Of a stretch of DNA of 26,408 nt, positions 1 through 9,320 are shown in pieces (position 1 is the first letter of the stretch; the number at the start of each line of letters is the position of its first letter). This DNA comes from JANXSD01 sp043758125 (GTDB lineage Bacteria > Bacteroidota > Bacteroidia > AKYH767-A > OLB10), in contig JAYVOC010000025.1 of assembly GCA_043758125.1 (NCBI GenBank), positions 1 through 26,408 on the forward strand, written 5' to 3'. The notes below the pieces were generated by a model. It did no database searches. It was given only the letters and a program-made list of their open reading frames with translations, and was not told the DNA's origin. Made by a program: the position numbers and the translations under genes.

Positions 1-1099
1 AAATTCCACATGTTGAAGTAGCAGTAACCGAATACGTATTCGATGTAAGCGCTGTGATTGATGAAGTAGTTGCACCATTCGACCATAAAAAAGTTCCGCT
101 TCCATTCGCAGTAAGAATCACTGAGTCACCAGAACAAAATGTAGTAGGTCCACTTGTAGCAATTACAACAGGAATACTCGAATTAATTGAAATATTTAAA
201 GTGTCAAAAACTGTATCGTTACAATTTGTTACGATGCCAAATATTAAAGCATCATTTCCAGTATAGGTTGCATTTGTTTGATAAGTTGTATTTAAAGAAG
301 TTGTACTTCCATAAACTCCTTGACCATTTTTCCAAAAAAATGATGAGTAATTTCCAGAAGTAATAACTGCTGAAATATTTATCAATGTTCCAGGACATAC
401 TGAAGTGTTGCTTGCAGATAACGTAGCTTGTAATGGAATAAATGGCGCTTGACATCCCGTATTTGTGTAGGTGGCATTACCTGCAAAATCAAAATTTACA
501 GTCGCGCCATCTTGAGCAGATGAACCACCACTTTGATCAATAAGTAAATGCGAATCATAAGTAACTAAATCATTACATGCACCACCAAATGACATAAAGA
601 AATTATGATTTGTTCCAGGGGTTGAATTGTAATTCCCAAAGTGACCTGTGTTCGAAGTACTACAAGGAAATATCATGTAAATAGTATCATTCAAATTTGC
701 GAATGAATTTGCAGATGCACTAATATTAGGGCTCGTAGCTAAAATCACTGTACTGTTTGCTGGTAAAACGCCTCCAACTGGTTCTATGATGTAACCGCAA
801 CCTAAAATTGTCGCATTTAATGAAGCAACTGCATTTGCTGAAGCAGCATTTTTACAAATACCAGTATATGGAATGCTTGCAGTAGACCAAGTAACTACAT
901 TTAAATTCCCTACATTTAGTGGGCTAGGACCAACAAGAAACCGCACCATTTCATTTAGCCCTTCCGGAGTTCCGCAAGCATCAACTAGGATACTTTGAAT
1001 GTCAAAACAGTTTGTTGTTGTCGCTTGTGCAGATAACTTATTTGTTTTCAGGCAAATGCAAATTAATGCCAATAATGGCAAGATGATTTTTCTTTTCAT
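1..1099 (-). CDS. Secreted SprB/adhesin-like repetitive protein, N-terminal part (3' end cut by window)
   Basis: Translating the minus strand from the ATG at 1099-1097 gives an open frame of 366 codons that runs off the left edge without a stop. It opens with a signal peptide (basic MKRK, hydrophobic stretch, LSAQ cleavage site). A domain of about 200 residues follows, containing FDIQSILVDACG and later NHNFFMSFGGACND, as in Bacteroidota proteins that usually end in a gliding-motility/T9SS C-terminal domain. Ig/PKD-like repeats then begin, with the hallmark TFCSGDSVILTANG and FLWSNGATTSSI segments. The role is probably a cell-surface adhesin or gliding-associated protein exported by T9SS; the C-terminal sorting domain would lie outside the window. 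The family-level call is secure and the function is inferred. Confidence 0.8.
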   Translation of the reverse strand, partial: MKRKIILPLLALICICLKTNKLSAQATTTNCFDIQSILVDACGTPEGLNEMVRFLVGPSPLNVGNLNVVTWSTASIPYTGICKNAASANAVASLNATILGCGYIIEPVGGVLPANSTVILATSPNISASANSFANLNDTIYMIFPCSTSNTGHFGNYNSTPGTNHNFFMSFGGACNDLVTYDSHLLIDQSGGSSAQDGATVNFDFAGNATYTNTGCQAPFIPLQATLSASNTSVCPGTLINISAVITSGNYSSFFWKNGQGVYGSTTSLNTTYQTNATYTGNDALIFGIVTNCNDTVFDTLNISINSSIPVVIATSGPTTFCSGDSVILTANGSGTFLWSNGATTSSITALTSNTYSVTATSTCGI

Positions 1100-1564
1100 A
1101 GATAGTGTTTCTGTAAGGCTAGATTATCCCCCGACAATCTGTTTGTGGTTGCATATTAATATTAATACACCCTACAGCTTTTAAATGTTTCTACTACAAA
1201 AGTGAGGAATTTATTGGAGAAATAAAATTAATGAACTATAATACATTTTACTTTAGTTTATGAAAACGATACAGACGTTTTATAGAGTTAATTACAAACT
1301 AAATTTTTACTCTTATTTATTAAAATAATTCTTTTCCTTACATCATAAATAATTGATATTTTCTAGATTAAAAATTAAACCAAATCAGTCATAAAAAAAA
1401 TTATGATGGAGGTTTATTGAATGAATTTTTGTTTACTTTAATTGACATTTGCATTGAAATGATGCACATTCTTACTTGTGAAATTTTGAGATTCGAAATA
1501 TTTCCCATAGGTTCGTAGGAATTACTATAAGTACAATTCATACCTTCATTTAATAAATTTATTT
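1100..1564. other. Intergenic region between two divergent secreted-protein genes
   Basis: These 465 very AT-rich bases separate the minus-strand adhesin-like gene from the plus-strand beta-propeller gene, so both promoters should lie here. I see no convincing TTG/TAnnTTTG pair, no RNA gene and no strong hairpin. Confidence 0.5.
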
Positions 1565-4500
1565 ATGAAAAAATATATTCAATTCTTTGTTCTTTTATTA
1601 ACATCTACGCAACTTTTTTCACAGAAAAAAGTGGATGTTGATAGCACGAGTTTATTTAAATCAGAAACTTTTGCTGGACTTAAATTTAGATCCATAGGGC
1701 CAGCAGTAACATCAGGACGGATTTCTGATTTCGCAGTGAATCCTTCTAATAATAGTGAATATTATGTTGCGAGTGCAGCAGGTGGAGTTTGGAAAACAAC
1801 GAATCATGGAGTAACTTTTTCTCCAATTTTTGATGGGCAAGGATCTTATTCTATTGGTTGTATTACGTTAGATCCAAGTAATCCAAGTGTTGTTTGGGTA
1901 GGGTCAGGCGAAAATAATAATCAACGTGCGGTATCTTATGGTGATGGCGTTTATAAAAGTGATGATGCTGGTAAATCTTGGAAAAATATGGGATTGAAAT
2001 CATCAGAACATATTGCGAAAGTAATTGTGGATCCAAATGATCCAAATACAGTTTTCGTTGCAGCTTATGGTCCTGTTTGGAAAGAAGGAGGTGAACGTGG
2101 TGTTTACAAAACAACGGATGGTGGTTTATCATGGACATGTGTGAAGGCAGTAAGTGCATATACAGGATGTAATGATTTAGTGATGGATCCTCGTAACTCT
2201 AAAGTTTTATATGCAGCATTTCATCAACGTATGCGAAAAGTTTTTACATACATCGGTGGCGGTCCTGAATCAGCAATTTTTAAATCAGTTGATGGTGGCG
2301 TTACTTGGAAAAAATTAGAAGGCTGATTACCAACAGGTGAAATTGGAAGAATGGGAATTGCAATTAGTCCTGTAAATCCAGATGTGTTGTATGCAGTTAT
2401 TGAATCTAAGGATGATAAAGGTGGCGTTTATCAATCGCTTGATAAAGGTGCAAGTTGGGAAAAAAGAAATCCGTTTTTTTCAGCAGGAAATTATTATCAA
2501 GAAATCGTTTGTGATCCTATCAACGTAAATAAAATTTATATCACTGATTCATATTATAAAATGAGTATCGATGGTGGAAAAACAATTACCAATATAGGTG
2601 AGATAAATAAACATATCGATAATCATTGCATTTGGATTGATCCTAAAGATGGAAATCATCTTTTAATTGGAACTGATGGTGGCGTATATGAAACTTGGGA
2701 TTTTGCAAAAACATGGGACTTTAAAGATAATTTGCCAGTAACACAATTTTATAAAGTAGCTACTGATAATGCTTATCCATTTTATAATGTTCATGGAGGT
2801 ACTCAAGATAATTGTAGTCTTGGTGGACCTAGTCGCACTACTTCAATGAATGGAATTGTGAATGCAGATTGGTTTGTTACTTCAACAGGCGACGGTTTTG
2901 TTACACAAGTGGATCAAAGTAATTCAGATATTATTTATGCAGAAAGTCAATACGGTGGTTTAAATCGATTCGATAAAAAAAGTGGTGAGTATTTACCAAT
3001 AAAACCTGTTGAACGTGAAGGCGAAGAAACATATCGTTGGAATTGGGATGCCCCATTATTAATCAGTCAGCATAGTAATACAAGACTTTATTTTGGTGCT
3101 AATAAATTATTTAAAACCGATGATCGTGGTAACTCATGGACAGTTATTAGTCCTGATTTAACAAGACAAATTGATAGAAATAAATTAGAAATAATGGGAA
3201 GGGTTTGGTCGGTTGATGCAATTGCAAAAAATGGTAGTACGGATATTTACGGACAATTAACAAGTATTGCCGAATCAAAATTTGATGCGAACATGATTTG
3301 GGTTGGTACAGATGATGGATTAATTCAACTTACTACTGATGGTGGAAAAAACTGGACGAAATTTGATAATATTCTTGGAGCTCCCAATCAAAGTTATGTG
3401 CATCAAATAATTTCTTCCTTGCATGATAAGAATACTGCTTATGTTTGTTTTAATCATCATCGTTACGGTGATTTTAAACCCTATATTTTTAAAACTATTG
3501 ATGCTGGTAAATCATGGAAAGCAATTCAATCTAATTTGCCTGAAAGAGGATCTGTATATTCAATAGCCGAAGATCATGTGGATCCCAATTTATTATTTGT
3601 TGGTACAGAATTCGGAATTTATTTTAGTAACGATGGTGGACTAAAATGGATTCAATTGAAATCTGGATTACCTACTGTTGCTGTTCGTGATATTAAAATT
3701 CAACAACGAGAAAATGATTTAGTACTTGCAACATTTGGTCGCGGATTATATATTTTGGATGACTACTCACTATTGAGAAATCTAAAGAAAGAAGATTTAA
3801 ATAAACCTGCTATATTATTTCCTATTAAAGAAAGTTTAATGTTTGTTGAGAGTATGCCTTTAGGGTTAAGAGATAAAGGACATCAAGGTAGTGGTTATTT
3901 TGAATCACAAAATCCTGAAGTAGGAGCAGTGTTCACTTATTATTTGAAAGACTCCGTTAAAAAATTAAAAGACAAACGTAAAGACGCGGAAAAATTAAAA
4001 ATTGATAAGAAAGAAAGTGTTTTCTATCCAAGTATTGATAGTCTTCGTTTGGAGGATAATCAAACAGATCCATATTTGTTATTTACAATTAAAGACTCTT
4101 TGGGAAAAATTATTCGTTATTTAAAATCACCAGCGAAAAGTGGATTACAACGTATTGTTTGGGATTTTAGATATCCAACTCCTGCTCCAGTAAATAATCG
4201 CCCTGTTCCCGAAGAAGATCAATTGTTTTCTGAGGAAGAATTAGGGAATAGAACTGCGCCAGGAATTTATAATGTTTCGATTTCTAAATATGAAGATGGA
4301 ATACTTTCAAAGTTAACTGAACCTATTTCTTTTACTTGTAAGCAACTTGAAAATAGTAATCTTCCTCGTGACATTTCTGAGAATGATAAATTTTATCAAA
4401 AAGTTGCTGAACTAAGAAAAGCTGTAAGTGCCGCCACTGACATTGCTAACACCATGGATCAACGATTAAAAAATATTAATCTAGCACTTCAAGATATTCA

Positions 4501-4837
4501 AGGACCTTCAGATAAAATGCTTTTAAAAGCAAATGATATTGCAAAGAAAATGTTGGCAGTAAATATTCAATTATCGGGTGATAAAACTAAATCTAAGAGA
4601 GAAATGGAAACTGGTCCATCTATTAATGATAGAGTTTCTTTAATTCAAAGTAGTATTGTGAATTCAACTGCAATAATTCCTGCAATTTATACAGATTCTT
4701 ATTTGGTTGCAGCCAAACAATTTACTAGTGCACTTGCAGATTTGAAATCGATTGATTTATTAATTGATGAATTGGAAAATGAGTTAGAAGTAAATCATGC
4801 TCCTTATACTCCTGGAAGATGGCCAGTATGGAAATAG
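1565..4837 (+). pseudogene. Exported VPS10/sortilin-like (BNR/sialidase-type) beta-propeller protein, interrupted by in-frame TGA
   Basis: One reading frame of 1090 codons is broken only by a TGA at 2324-2326; the same frame continues at once with LPTGEIGRMGIA. A signal peptide (MKKYIQFF to LFSQ) precedes many BNR/Asp-box type repeats such as VYKSDDAGKSWKNMG, VYKTTDGGLSWT and FKSVDGGVTWKKL, typical of VPS10/sortilin-like WD40/YVTN/BNR propellers. The C-terminal 300 residues form the usual non-propeller region and end in PYTPGRWPVWK, a common ending of these 1000-1100 residue Bacteroidota proteins, so the gene is otherwise full length. Members are often annotated as glycosyl hydrolases but substrates are mostly unknown. 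The stop probably replaced a GGA glycine codon. Alternatives are a sequencing error or two separately expressed halves. Confidence 0.85.
2324..2326 (+). other. In-frame TGA nonsense codon in the beta-propeller gene
   Basis: The local reading is KKLEG-TGA-LPTGEIGR. The family usually has a small residue before LP, so GGA to TGA is the simplest single change. TGA is used as a true stop in ATGA gene overlaps elsewhere in the window, so a reassigned code is not supported. Confidence 0.85.
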
Positions 4838-4924
4838 AAATACTTATTTTTCCTTGATTGATAGAGGAAGATTTGAAAGGCTAAAATAATTGTTAACTTC
4901 GAATAACCAAAAGCTGAAATCCAC

Positions 4925-5131
4925 ATGAAAAAACAATTACTATTACTAAAAATTATTTCTTTAAATGGTCAATTAGTTTTTCAGAAAAATGATTTGCATT
5001 CTTTTGAAACCATGGTGTTGTAACAACTTATTGCTGGTGTTTATTCTGCCTCCATTGAAAATGATGGTATAATTAATTCAGTTAGGATCATTAAAGAGTA
5101 TTTTAGTGCCTTAATATATTTTTCTGAATAA
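4925..5131 (+). pseudogene. Decayed orphan T9SS C-terminal sorting domain
   Basis: Reading from the ATG at 4925 gives KIISLNGQLVFQKND, then HSFETMVL, a TAA at 5021-5023, then QLIAGVYSASIENDG and SVRIIKE before the final TAA at 5129. This matches the type-A sorting domain pattern (I.D..G..V ... L..G.Y ... ..K.V...) that ends T9SS cargo. It is not joined to the preceding gene, which ends at 4837 in its own natural C-terminus, and it carries an internal stop. I read it as the remaining tail of a deleted or decayed secreted-protein gene. It is not expected to encode a working product. Confidence 0.6.
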
Positions 5132-5142
5132 AAAGAATTAGC

Positions 5143-6531
5143 TTATTCTATAGTGGAATGTTCTAATAATTTTTTCTTAATTCCTTTCTTCATAAATTGT
5201 ATTAAAATATTTTGAATGTCTTTATTGTGATTGTATCTTTTGATATAATCTTTAAAATCATTTATGTTAGTTTGCTCATCAGTTGAATCAATATAACCAA
5301 AGCCTTTGTATTGCCCTTTCTCAATAAAAACTATTGACTTTTCATTTAACGTTCTTCCATTATCAATAATAAAAAAACTTTCGTTATTAAAACTAATTTC
5401 ATCAATTGCGGCAAATACGCGTTTGTTATAAATTTCTGAATCTTCTTTGTGCACACAAGCACCATTGCATTTATGAATTTGATAATTAAAGCAGGGTCCA
5501 AAAACATTGTGTAAATCACATTTACTTAAACATAAATTATTTTTTTCGACCACCTTGTAAATAATATTTTTTGCTGCAAATAAGTTGTCGGCAGTAGTAA
5601 TTTGTTCAACGCCTTCTTTTAATCGTTCTATCTTTAAATTGATATAGCCACCAATGTCTAAGTATTGATAGATACCATAATAGGGAATCGAACGTGTTCT
5701 TTTTTGAGAAGTATTATAAAGTGGACGCAATTTTTTTATTTCATCTGATTCCAATAATAACGCTACTAATTCGCTCCCAGTATTTTCAAAACTGATATCC
5801 GCAATTTCATGTTGCATACGGACTGCCTTTTTACTATTTTGATTTGCAAAATGTTGAAGAATTCTCTTTTTAATATCTTTGCTTTTTCCAACATAAATGA
5901 CATCACCATTTTGATTGTGAAAATAATAGATGCCTGTTACAAATGGTGGAATCTTTTTAAAATTTTCTTCGCTCAGTAAAGGAGGAAATGCAGTTTTCTT
6001 TGATTCAGTTGAAATCCACTGGGGCGTTATTGGATGCGTTGCATTTTCAAGTATCATTGAAAATAATAGTGCAGTTGCCTCCGCATCACCAAGAGCGCGA
6101 TGACGGTTTTTAAGTTGAATCCCTAAACTCTTACAAAGATTTCCTAAACTATATGATGGTAGTCCTACAAAAGTACTTCTGCTCAAGCGTACTGTACATA
6201 ATGTTTTTCGTTGATAAGAATATCCTAAATCTTTAAATGCAGATTTTATAAATCCGTAATCAAAGCCAACATTATGTGCAACAAAAACACAATCTTCTGT
6301 TAGTTCAATAATTTCTTTAGCTATCTCATGAAATTCTGGTGCATCCTTCACCATGTCATCGGTAATGCCAGTGTGCTGAGTAATAAAATAGGGTATGCTG
6401 CACTTTGGGTTAACAAGTGTGGAAAATTGTTTCACAACATTTTTTCCATCATGAATGATAATCGCAATCTCTGTTATCTTTCCTGTTGTGGCATTTCCAC
6501 CAGTTGTCTCTATGTCAATTATTGCATACAT
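5143..6531 (-). CDS. DEDDh exonuclease fused to GIY-YIG (UvrC/Cho-like) nuclease
   Basis: The 462-residue protein has two nuclease domains. Residues 1-165 are a DnaQ/PolC-type DEDDh 3'-5' exonuclease: Exo I is DIETTG (D6, E8), Exo II is VAHNVGFDYGF (D91) and Exo III is HRALGDAEA (H144, D149). Residues about 197-280 are a GIY-YIG endonuclease, with G200-I201-Y202, YVG at 213-215 and the downstream KKRILQHF helix. Residues 334-359 carry a Cys cluster (C334, C338, C347, C355, C359) in a GPCFNYQIHKCNGAC context; the 8 and 4 residue spacing of the last three resembles the UvrC cluster reported to bind an Fe-S centre. The C-terminal 100 residues are not recognised. Exonuclease/UvrC-like fusions are known in several phyla and are thought to act in DNA repair. 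The gene is complete and appears monocistronic. Confidence 0.88.
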   Translation of the reverse strand: MYAIIDIETTGGNATTGKITEIAIIIHDGKNVVKQFSTLVNPKCSIPYFITQHTGITDDMVKDAPEFHEIAKEIIELTEDCVFVAHNVGFDYGFIKSAFKDLGYSYQRKTLCTVRLSRSTFVGLPSYSLGNLCKSLGIQLKNRHRALGDAEATALLFSMILENATHPITPQWISTESKKTAFPPLLSEENFKKIPPFVTGIYYFHNQNGDVIYVGKSKDIKKRILQHFANQNSKKAVRMQHEIADISFENTGSELVALLLESDEIKKLRPLYNTSQKRTRSIPYYGIYQYLDIGGYINLKIERLKEGVEQITTADNLFAAKNIIYKVVEKNNLCLSKCDLHNVFGPCFNYQIHKCNGACVHKEDSEIYNKRVFAAIDEISFNNESFFIIDNGRTLNEKSIVFIEKGQYKGFGYIDSTDEQTNINDFKDYIKRYNHNKDIQNILIQFMKKGIKKKLLEHSTIE

Positions 6532-6806
6532 TATAATGCAAATTAACCATTTTTTAAATTATAAATCTTAATAGGTATTATTTTTAAAAAATTGACCTTA
6601 ATTTTTCTGTTGCATTCATGAAGAATAGCTTTTCTGATTATTACGATATCTTACTATTCTATAATCAAAAGATATTGTGTAGATTTGATCCTACAAAAAT
6701 CAATAATTATAAAAATTTTAAGTTTCTCAATTAAAGAGAAGTTAGTATCAAAATAATAATTAATTAAACACAATAGGATGTTAGATGTCGATTATAATTT
6801 CTAAAA
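6532..6806. other. Intergenic region upstream of the nuclease gene
   Basis: These 275 bases hold the presumed minus-strand promoter of the nuclease gene on the left and the 3' flank of the peroxidase gene on the right. I see no RNA gene and no strong terminator. Confidence 0.4.
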
Positions 6807-7628
6807 TTATTTAAGCACTACAATTTTTTCAGTTTTACTAATGCTACCGATTTGCGCACGAACAAAATAAATTCCTTGGTTTAAGGAGGTAGTCGAATAA
6901 TTGAACGTAAACAAACCATTCGCTATACCGTTATATATTTTTGAAATAACTTGCCCTTGAATATTTATTAGCTCAATTTTTACATTGCTAGAATTATTTA
7001 GAGTGCTCGAAACCTGAATTAATTGTTGAGCATTATTCATTTTAACCTCGAGGGAAGCATGTGAAGTAGCATGCTGAATACCTGTAACTGAAGGGCTAAG
7101 AATCCAATTCGTAATAGCAGTATCAAAAGGTGCGGTTGTGGATGCAAAATGTCTAACCCATTGACCAGTTTCATCAATACAAAATTTATTAAAATTCCAA
7201 GATACCGGAGCATCAGCAACTCCGTTCAAATCTTGTCGTTGAAGCCATTTATACACATCAGCAGTATCAATTGCAGTAATAGATATTTTCTGCATCATTG
7301 GAAAGGTGACACCATATTGACTGGAACAAAATGTAGCAATTGTACTATCAGCATACGGATCTTGTCCGCCGAAATCATTACATGGAAATCCAACAACTAC
7401 AAAATTATTTGCACTGTAAGTTGAGTCAAGAGCCTGTAACAATCCAAATTGATAGGTGTACCCGCAAAAGGAGGCTGTGTTTACTACAAGAACTTTTTTA
7501 CCATAAAACTGAGAAAGTGGTATCGTATCGCCAATAATTGAAATTACAGTAAAATCATGAAACGTTTGTTGAGCATTTCCAACAATTGAATAAACAACAA
7601 ATAGGAGGGAAAGTAGAGTTTTACGCAT
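6807..7628 (-). CDS. Secreted glutathione-peroxidase-like thiol peroxidase with T9SS sorting domain
   Basis: The 273-residue protein begins with a signal peptide ending near NAQ20. Residues 22-178 are a glutathione-peroxidase fold: the peroxidatic cysteine C55 sits in NTASFCGYT, a second conserved cysteine C83 in FPCNDFGGQDP, and W144-N145 in WNFNKF, giving the usual active-site layout with Asp in place of the catalytic Gln, a common bacterial variant. Such enzymes normally reduce hydroperoxides with thioredoxin rather than glutathione. Residues 190-273 form a T9SS type-A sorting domain (LINIQGQVISKI, LNQGIYFVRAQI, terminal EKIVVLK). The enzyme should therefore cross the outer membrane and be surface-attached or released, which is unusual because its reductant is normally cytoplasmic. 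No operon partner is seen. Confidence 0.88.
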   Translation of the reverse strand: MRKTLLSLLFVVYSIVGNAQQTFHDFTVISIIGDTIPLSQFYGKKVLVVNTASFCGYTYQFGLLQALDSTYSANNFVVVGFPCNDFGGQDPYADSTIATFCSSQYGVTFPMMQKISITAIDTADVYKWLQRQDLNGVADAPVSWNFNKFCIDETGQWVRHFASTTAPFDTAITNWILSPSVTGIQHATSHASLEVKMNNAQQLIQVSSTLNNSSNVKIELINIQGQVISKIYNGIANGLFTFNYSTTSLNQGIYFVRAQIGSISKTEKIVVLK

Positions 7629-7941
7629 AACTAAAACAGGTTTTATAGAGTAAATATAAAATTAAAATATGACAGATGAAGAGGTAAAAAAAAATTTTAT
7701 TCCAATAGAGCGTTTCTTTTTGAATTAGACTTTCGAAACTTAGGTTCTTTAAAGATTGATTCGCCATTTTCATTCTAAAATGACATACGCAAGGATGATG
7801 AGTCTGGATTTATTGGTTGAAAAATAAATGTGCAGATTTGTATTTCCCATTTTGATAGTAATTTGATATTATCAAAATCATGGAATAAGCGATATATTCT
7901 TGGATTTTTTAATAAAACGACATCCTGGAAATTATGGTTTT
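7629..7941. other. Intergenic region with one AT-rich hairpin
   Basis: These 313 bases contain a 9-bp inverted repeat, ATTTTGATA (7849-7857) and TATCAAAAT (7870-7878), with a 12-nt loop. It lies about 65 bases past the stop of the minus-strand transposase relic and could be its 3' end structure. Nothing else is recognisable. Confidence 0.35.
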
Positions 7942-8602
7942 TTACGGTTCAAATTTTTCCATCCATTTTGTACGATTATGAATAATATAATTTGAAATAT
8001 TTTGATATGATTGTTCGTTTCGAATAATGTGTTCGTGATAATTTCGTTGCCAAACGGCACACCCAATATTCATTAAATTCAACTGTTTTGTTACCGATGA
8101 TTTATATCCCCGAATAATTGTACCTATTGTATTTGATGGTCCCTGTGGGGGCGAATTGCATTCGCCCTTGTGAACATTTACAATTTTGTGCGAATGCAAT
8201 TCACCATCACCTTTATTGTTGCTATCTTTTTCGTACGAATGCAATTCGCCCCTCTCCAATATCTGTATGATACCATGCATGTGATTGGGCATTATAATAA
8301 ATTCGCCCAATTCAACATTGGTGCGTATTTTTGGGGTATTCAACCATTCATCATTTGCAATTTTTCCTGCATTGTTTAAAACCATTTTCCCATTTGTGAT
8401 TTCGCCAAACCAAAACGCCCTATTCTGACAACCAATGGTTATAAAATACAAACCCGCCTGCGAATAATCGTATCCCTTTAACCGGATAGAACTTCGGTGG
8501 TGGATATTCGGATTTTATTTTGGTTTGCCGTTCAATGTTTGTTTTGGTTGGGATAAATGAAATTCGCCCATGAAATTTTATCGTTTCTTTTATTAAAAAC
8601 AT
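7942..8602 (-). pseudogene. REP-associated tyrosine transposase (TnpA_REP / Y1 family), 5' frameshifted
   Basis: The minus-strand frame ending at 7942 encodes NPNIHHRSSIRLKGYDYS, LYFITIGCQNRAFWFGEI, the HUH motif in MPNHMHGII and a C-terminal YHEHIIRNEQSYQNISNYI helix with candidate catalytic Tyr. These are the hallmarks of REP-associated transposases, single-strand HUH nucleases related to IS200/IS605. The frame is closed by TAA at 8515-8517 just upstream of NPN, with no ATG in between. The other frame, 8420-8602, encodes what looks like the start (HGRISFIPTKTNIERQTK). A small frameshift near 8510-8520 would join them, so the gene is probably inactive. No flanking inverted repeats or target duplication are expected for this class, and none were seen. 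Confidence 0.75.
8149..8252. repeat. Three REP-like palindromic motifs inside the transposase coding sequence
   Basis: Three copies of a GCGAATTGCATTCGC-like motif occur in alternating orientation. The first is GGGCGAA (8149-8155), a 5-nt loop, then TTCGCCC (8161-8167). The second spans about 8190-8205 and the third about 8235-8252. In the protein they encode GELHS or GECNSP repeats in a hydrophilic insert between the HUH motif and the C-terminal helix. Confidence 0.6.
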
Positions 8603-8855
8603 TTATTCCATGAGGGTAATTTCCCGTCTATTTCAAAATAACTATGAATTAAAATTATTTCTATATCTGGGTAAATCGTAATTAACATCTTATGGATAAT
8701 AAACTAAATTAGTATTTTGTGTAATACCACTAATAACATTTTCAGTTTTGAGGCGTTGTAAAAAAAGTTTATGGCTACTGTACGTGAAAAATTCAAATAT
8801 TTTTTGATATATTGTTTTGTTAACTTTAAAATATTTGCTCTGTAGACTGCATAAA

Positions 8856-8881
8856 AAAAGCCACTCATTTGAGTGGCTTTT
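8856..8881 (-). terminator. Strong intrinsic terminator (minus-strand transcription)
   Basis: The stem AAAAGCCACTC (8856-8866) pairs perfectly with GAGTGGCTTTT (8871-8881) across a 4-nt loop. Read on the minus strand it is followed by a run of seven T, so it would end transcription of the repressor gene at 8975-9304 and of any tRNA that once lay here. The bases 8603-8855 to its left hold no gene I can support. Confidence 0.8.
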
Positions 8882-8940
8882 GTGATCCCGCTGGTTCTAC
8901 GAACTTTTGGGAATATGCTTGTAATACAAGTGATTAAAAG
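8881..8940 (-). other. Decayed tRNA 3' end, candidate left attachment site of the element
   Basis: On the minus strand, 8894-8881 reads CCAGCGGGATCACA, the T-stem/acceptor 3' end of a tRNA starting GATCCCG (tRNA-Lys-like, from memory of the family). GTTCG at 8904-8900 sits where a T-loop begins, and CTTTTAATCA at 8940-8931 resembles a UUU anticodon loop. The spacing between the parts is wrong and no 5' acceptor strand is present, so this is not a working tRNA. It lies directly before a tRNA-type terminator and at the change from chromosomal to phage genes, the layout left when a phage integrates into a tRNA 3' end. The inference needs the other end of the element. Confidence 0.4.
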
Positions 8941-8974
8941 GTGGCTTCCCGACGTGGGTGGCGTTTAGGTGTAG

Positions 8975-9304
8975 TTAGAGACTTAATTTTTCGATTTCTT
9001 TTCGAACTTCGGCTAACTTATTATTTGTTTCTAAAGTTAGCTTGTCAAGTTCTGCAAGTTTCCGTTTCATTTTGTTAAGCAAAACTTTTGCTGGAGATGA
9101 GCCCGTTTTTTTGGCAGATTCATCAAGAAATTGAACCATTGGCCAGTTTTGGGATTTGCAAATTGCCTCAAAAACATCAATTGTTAGATGCTTGTTTTTG
9201 ACCGATCGCTGCAAAGTGCTCTTAGAAACGCCCGTGTCTGCAGAGAGCTTTCTCCACGAAATATCCTCTGTATTGAGGTAAGATTCTAGTAAATCGTAAT
9301 TCAC
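8975..9304 (-). CDS. HTH phage repressor-like regulator with C-terminal coiled coil
   Basis: I chose the GTG at 9304-9302, giving 109 residues that begin with NYDLLESYLN. The open frame extends to about 9424, but that extension would run through the operators and early promoter and has no ATG. Residues about 13-50 form a helix-turn-helix (ISWRKLSADTGVSKSTLQRS), followed by a hydrophobic helix and a Lys/Glu-rich C-terminal heptad region (about residues 75-109, ending EVRKEIEKLSL) suited to dimerisation. The gene is divergent from the early operon and alone on its strand, the position of a CI-like repressor. It probably binds the TGTCCC inverted repeat just upstream and so controls both promoters. 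The exact start is uncertain. Confidence 0.75.
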   Translation of the reverse strand: MNYDLLESYLNTEDISWRKLSADTGVSKSTLQRSVKNKHLTIDVFEAICKSQNWPMVQFLDESAKKTGSSPAKVLLNKMKRKLAELDKLTLETNNKLAEVRKEIEKLSL

Positions 9305-9320
9305 AATTGTATGTTGATAA

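Noticed and set aside
54..455. Short frames on both strands at the left edge
   Set aside because: They are antisense or out of frame to the minus-strand adhesin-like gene that runs through 1-1099 with a signal peptide and Ig-like repeats.
2324..2326. TGA read as an amino acid (recoded genetic code or selenocysteine)
   Set aside because: TGA is the working stop in the ATGA overlaps at 9695-9698, 9967-9970 and 10293-10296. No conserved Cys/Sec context or hairpin is seen at the site.
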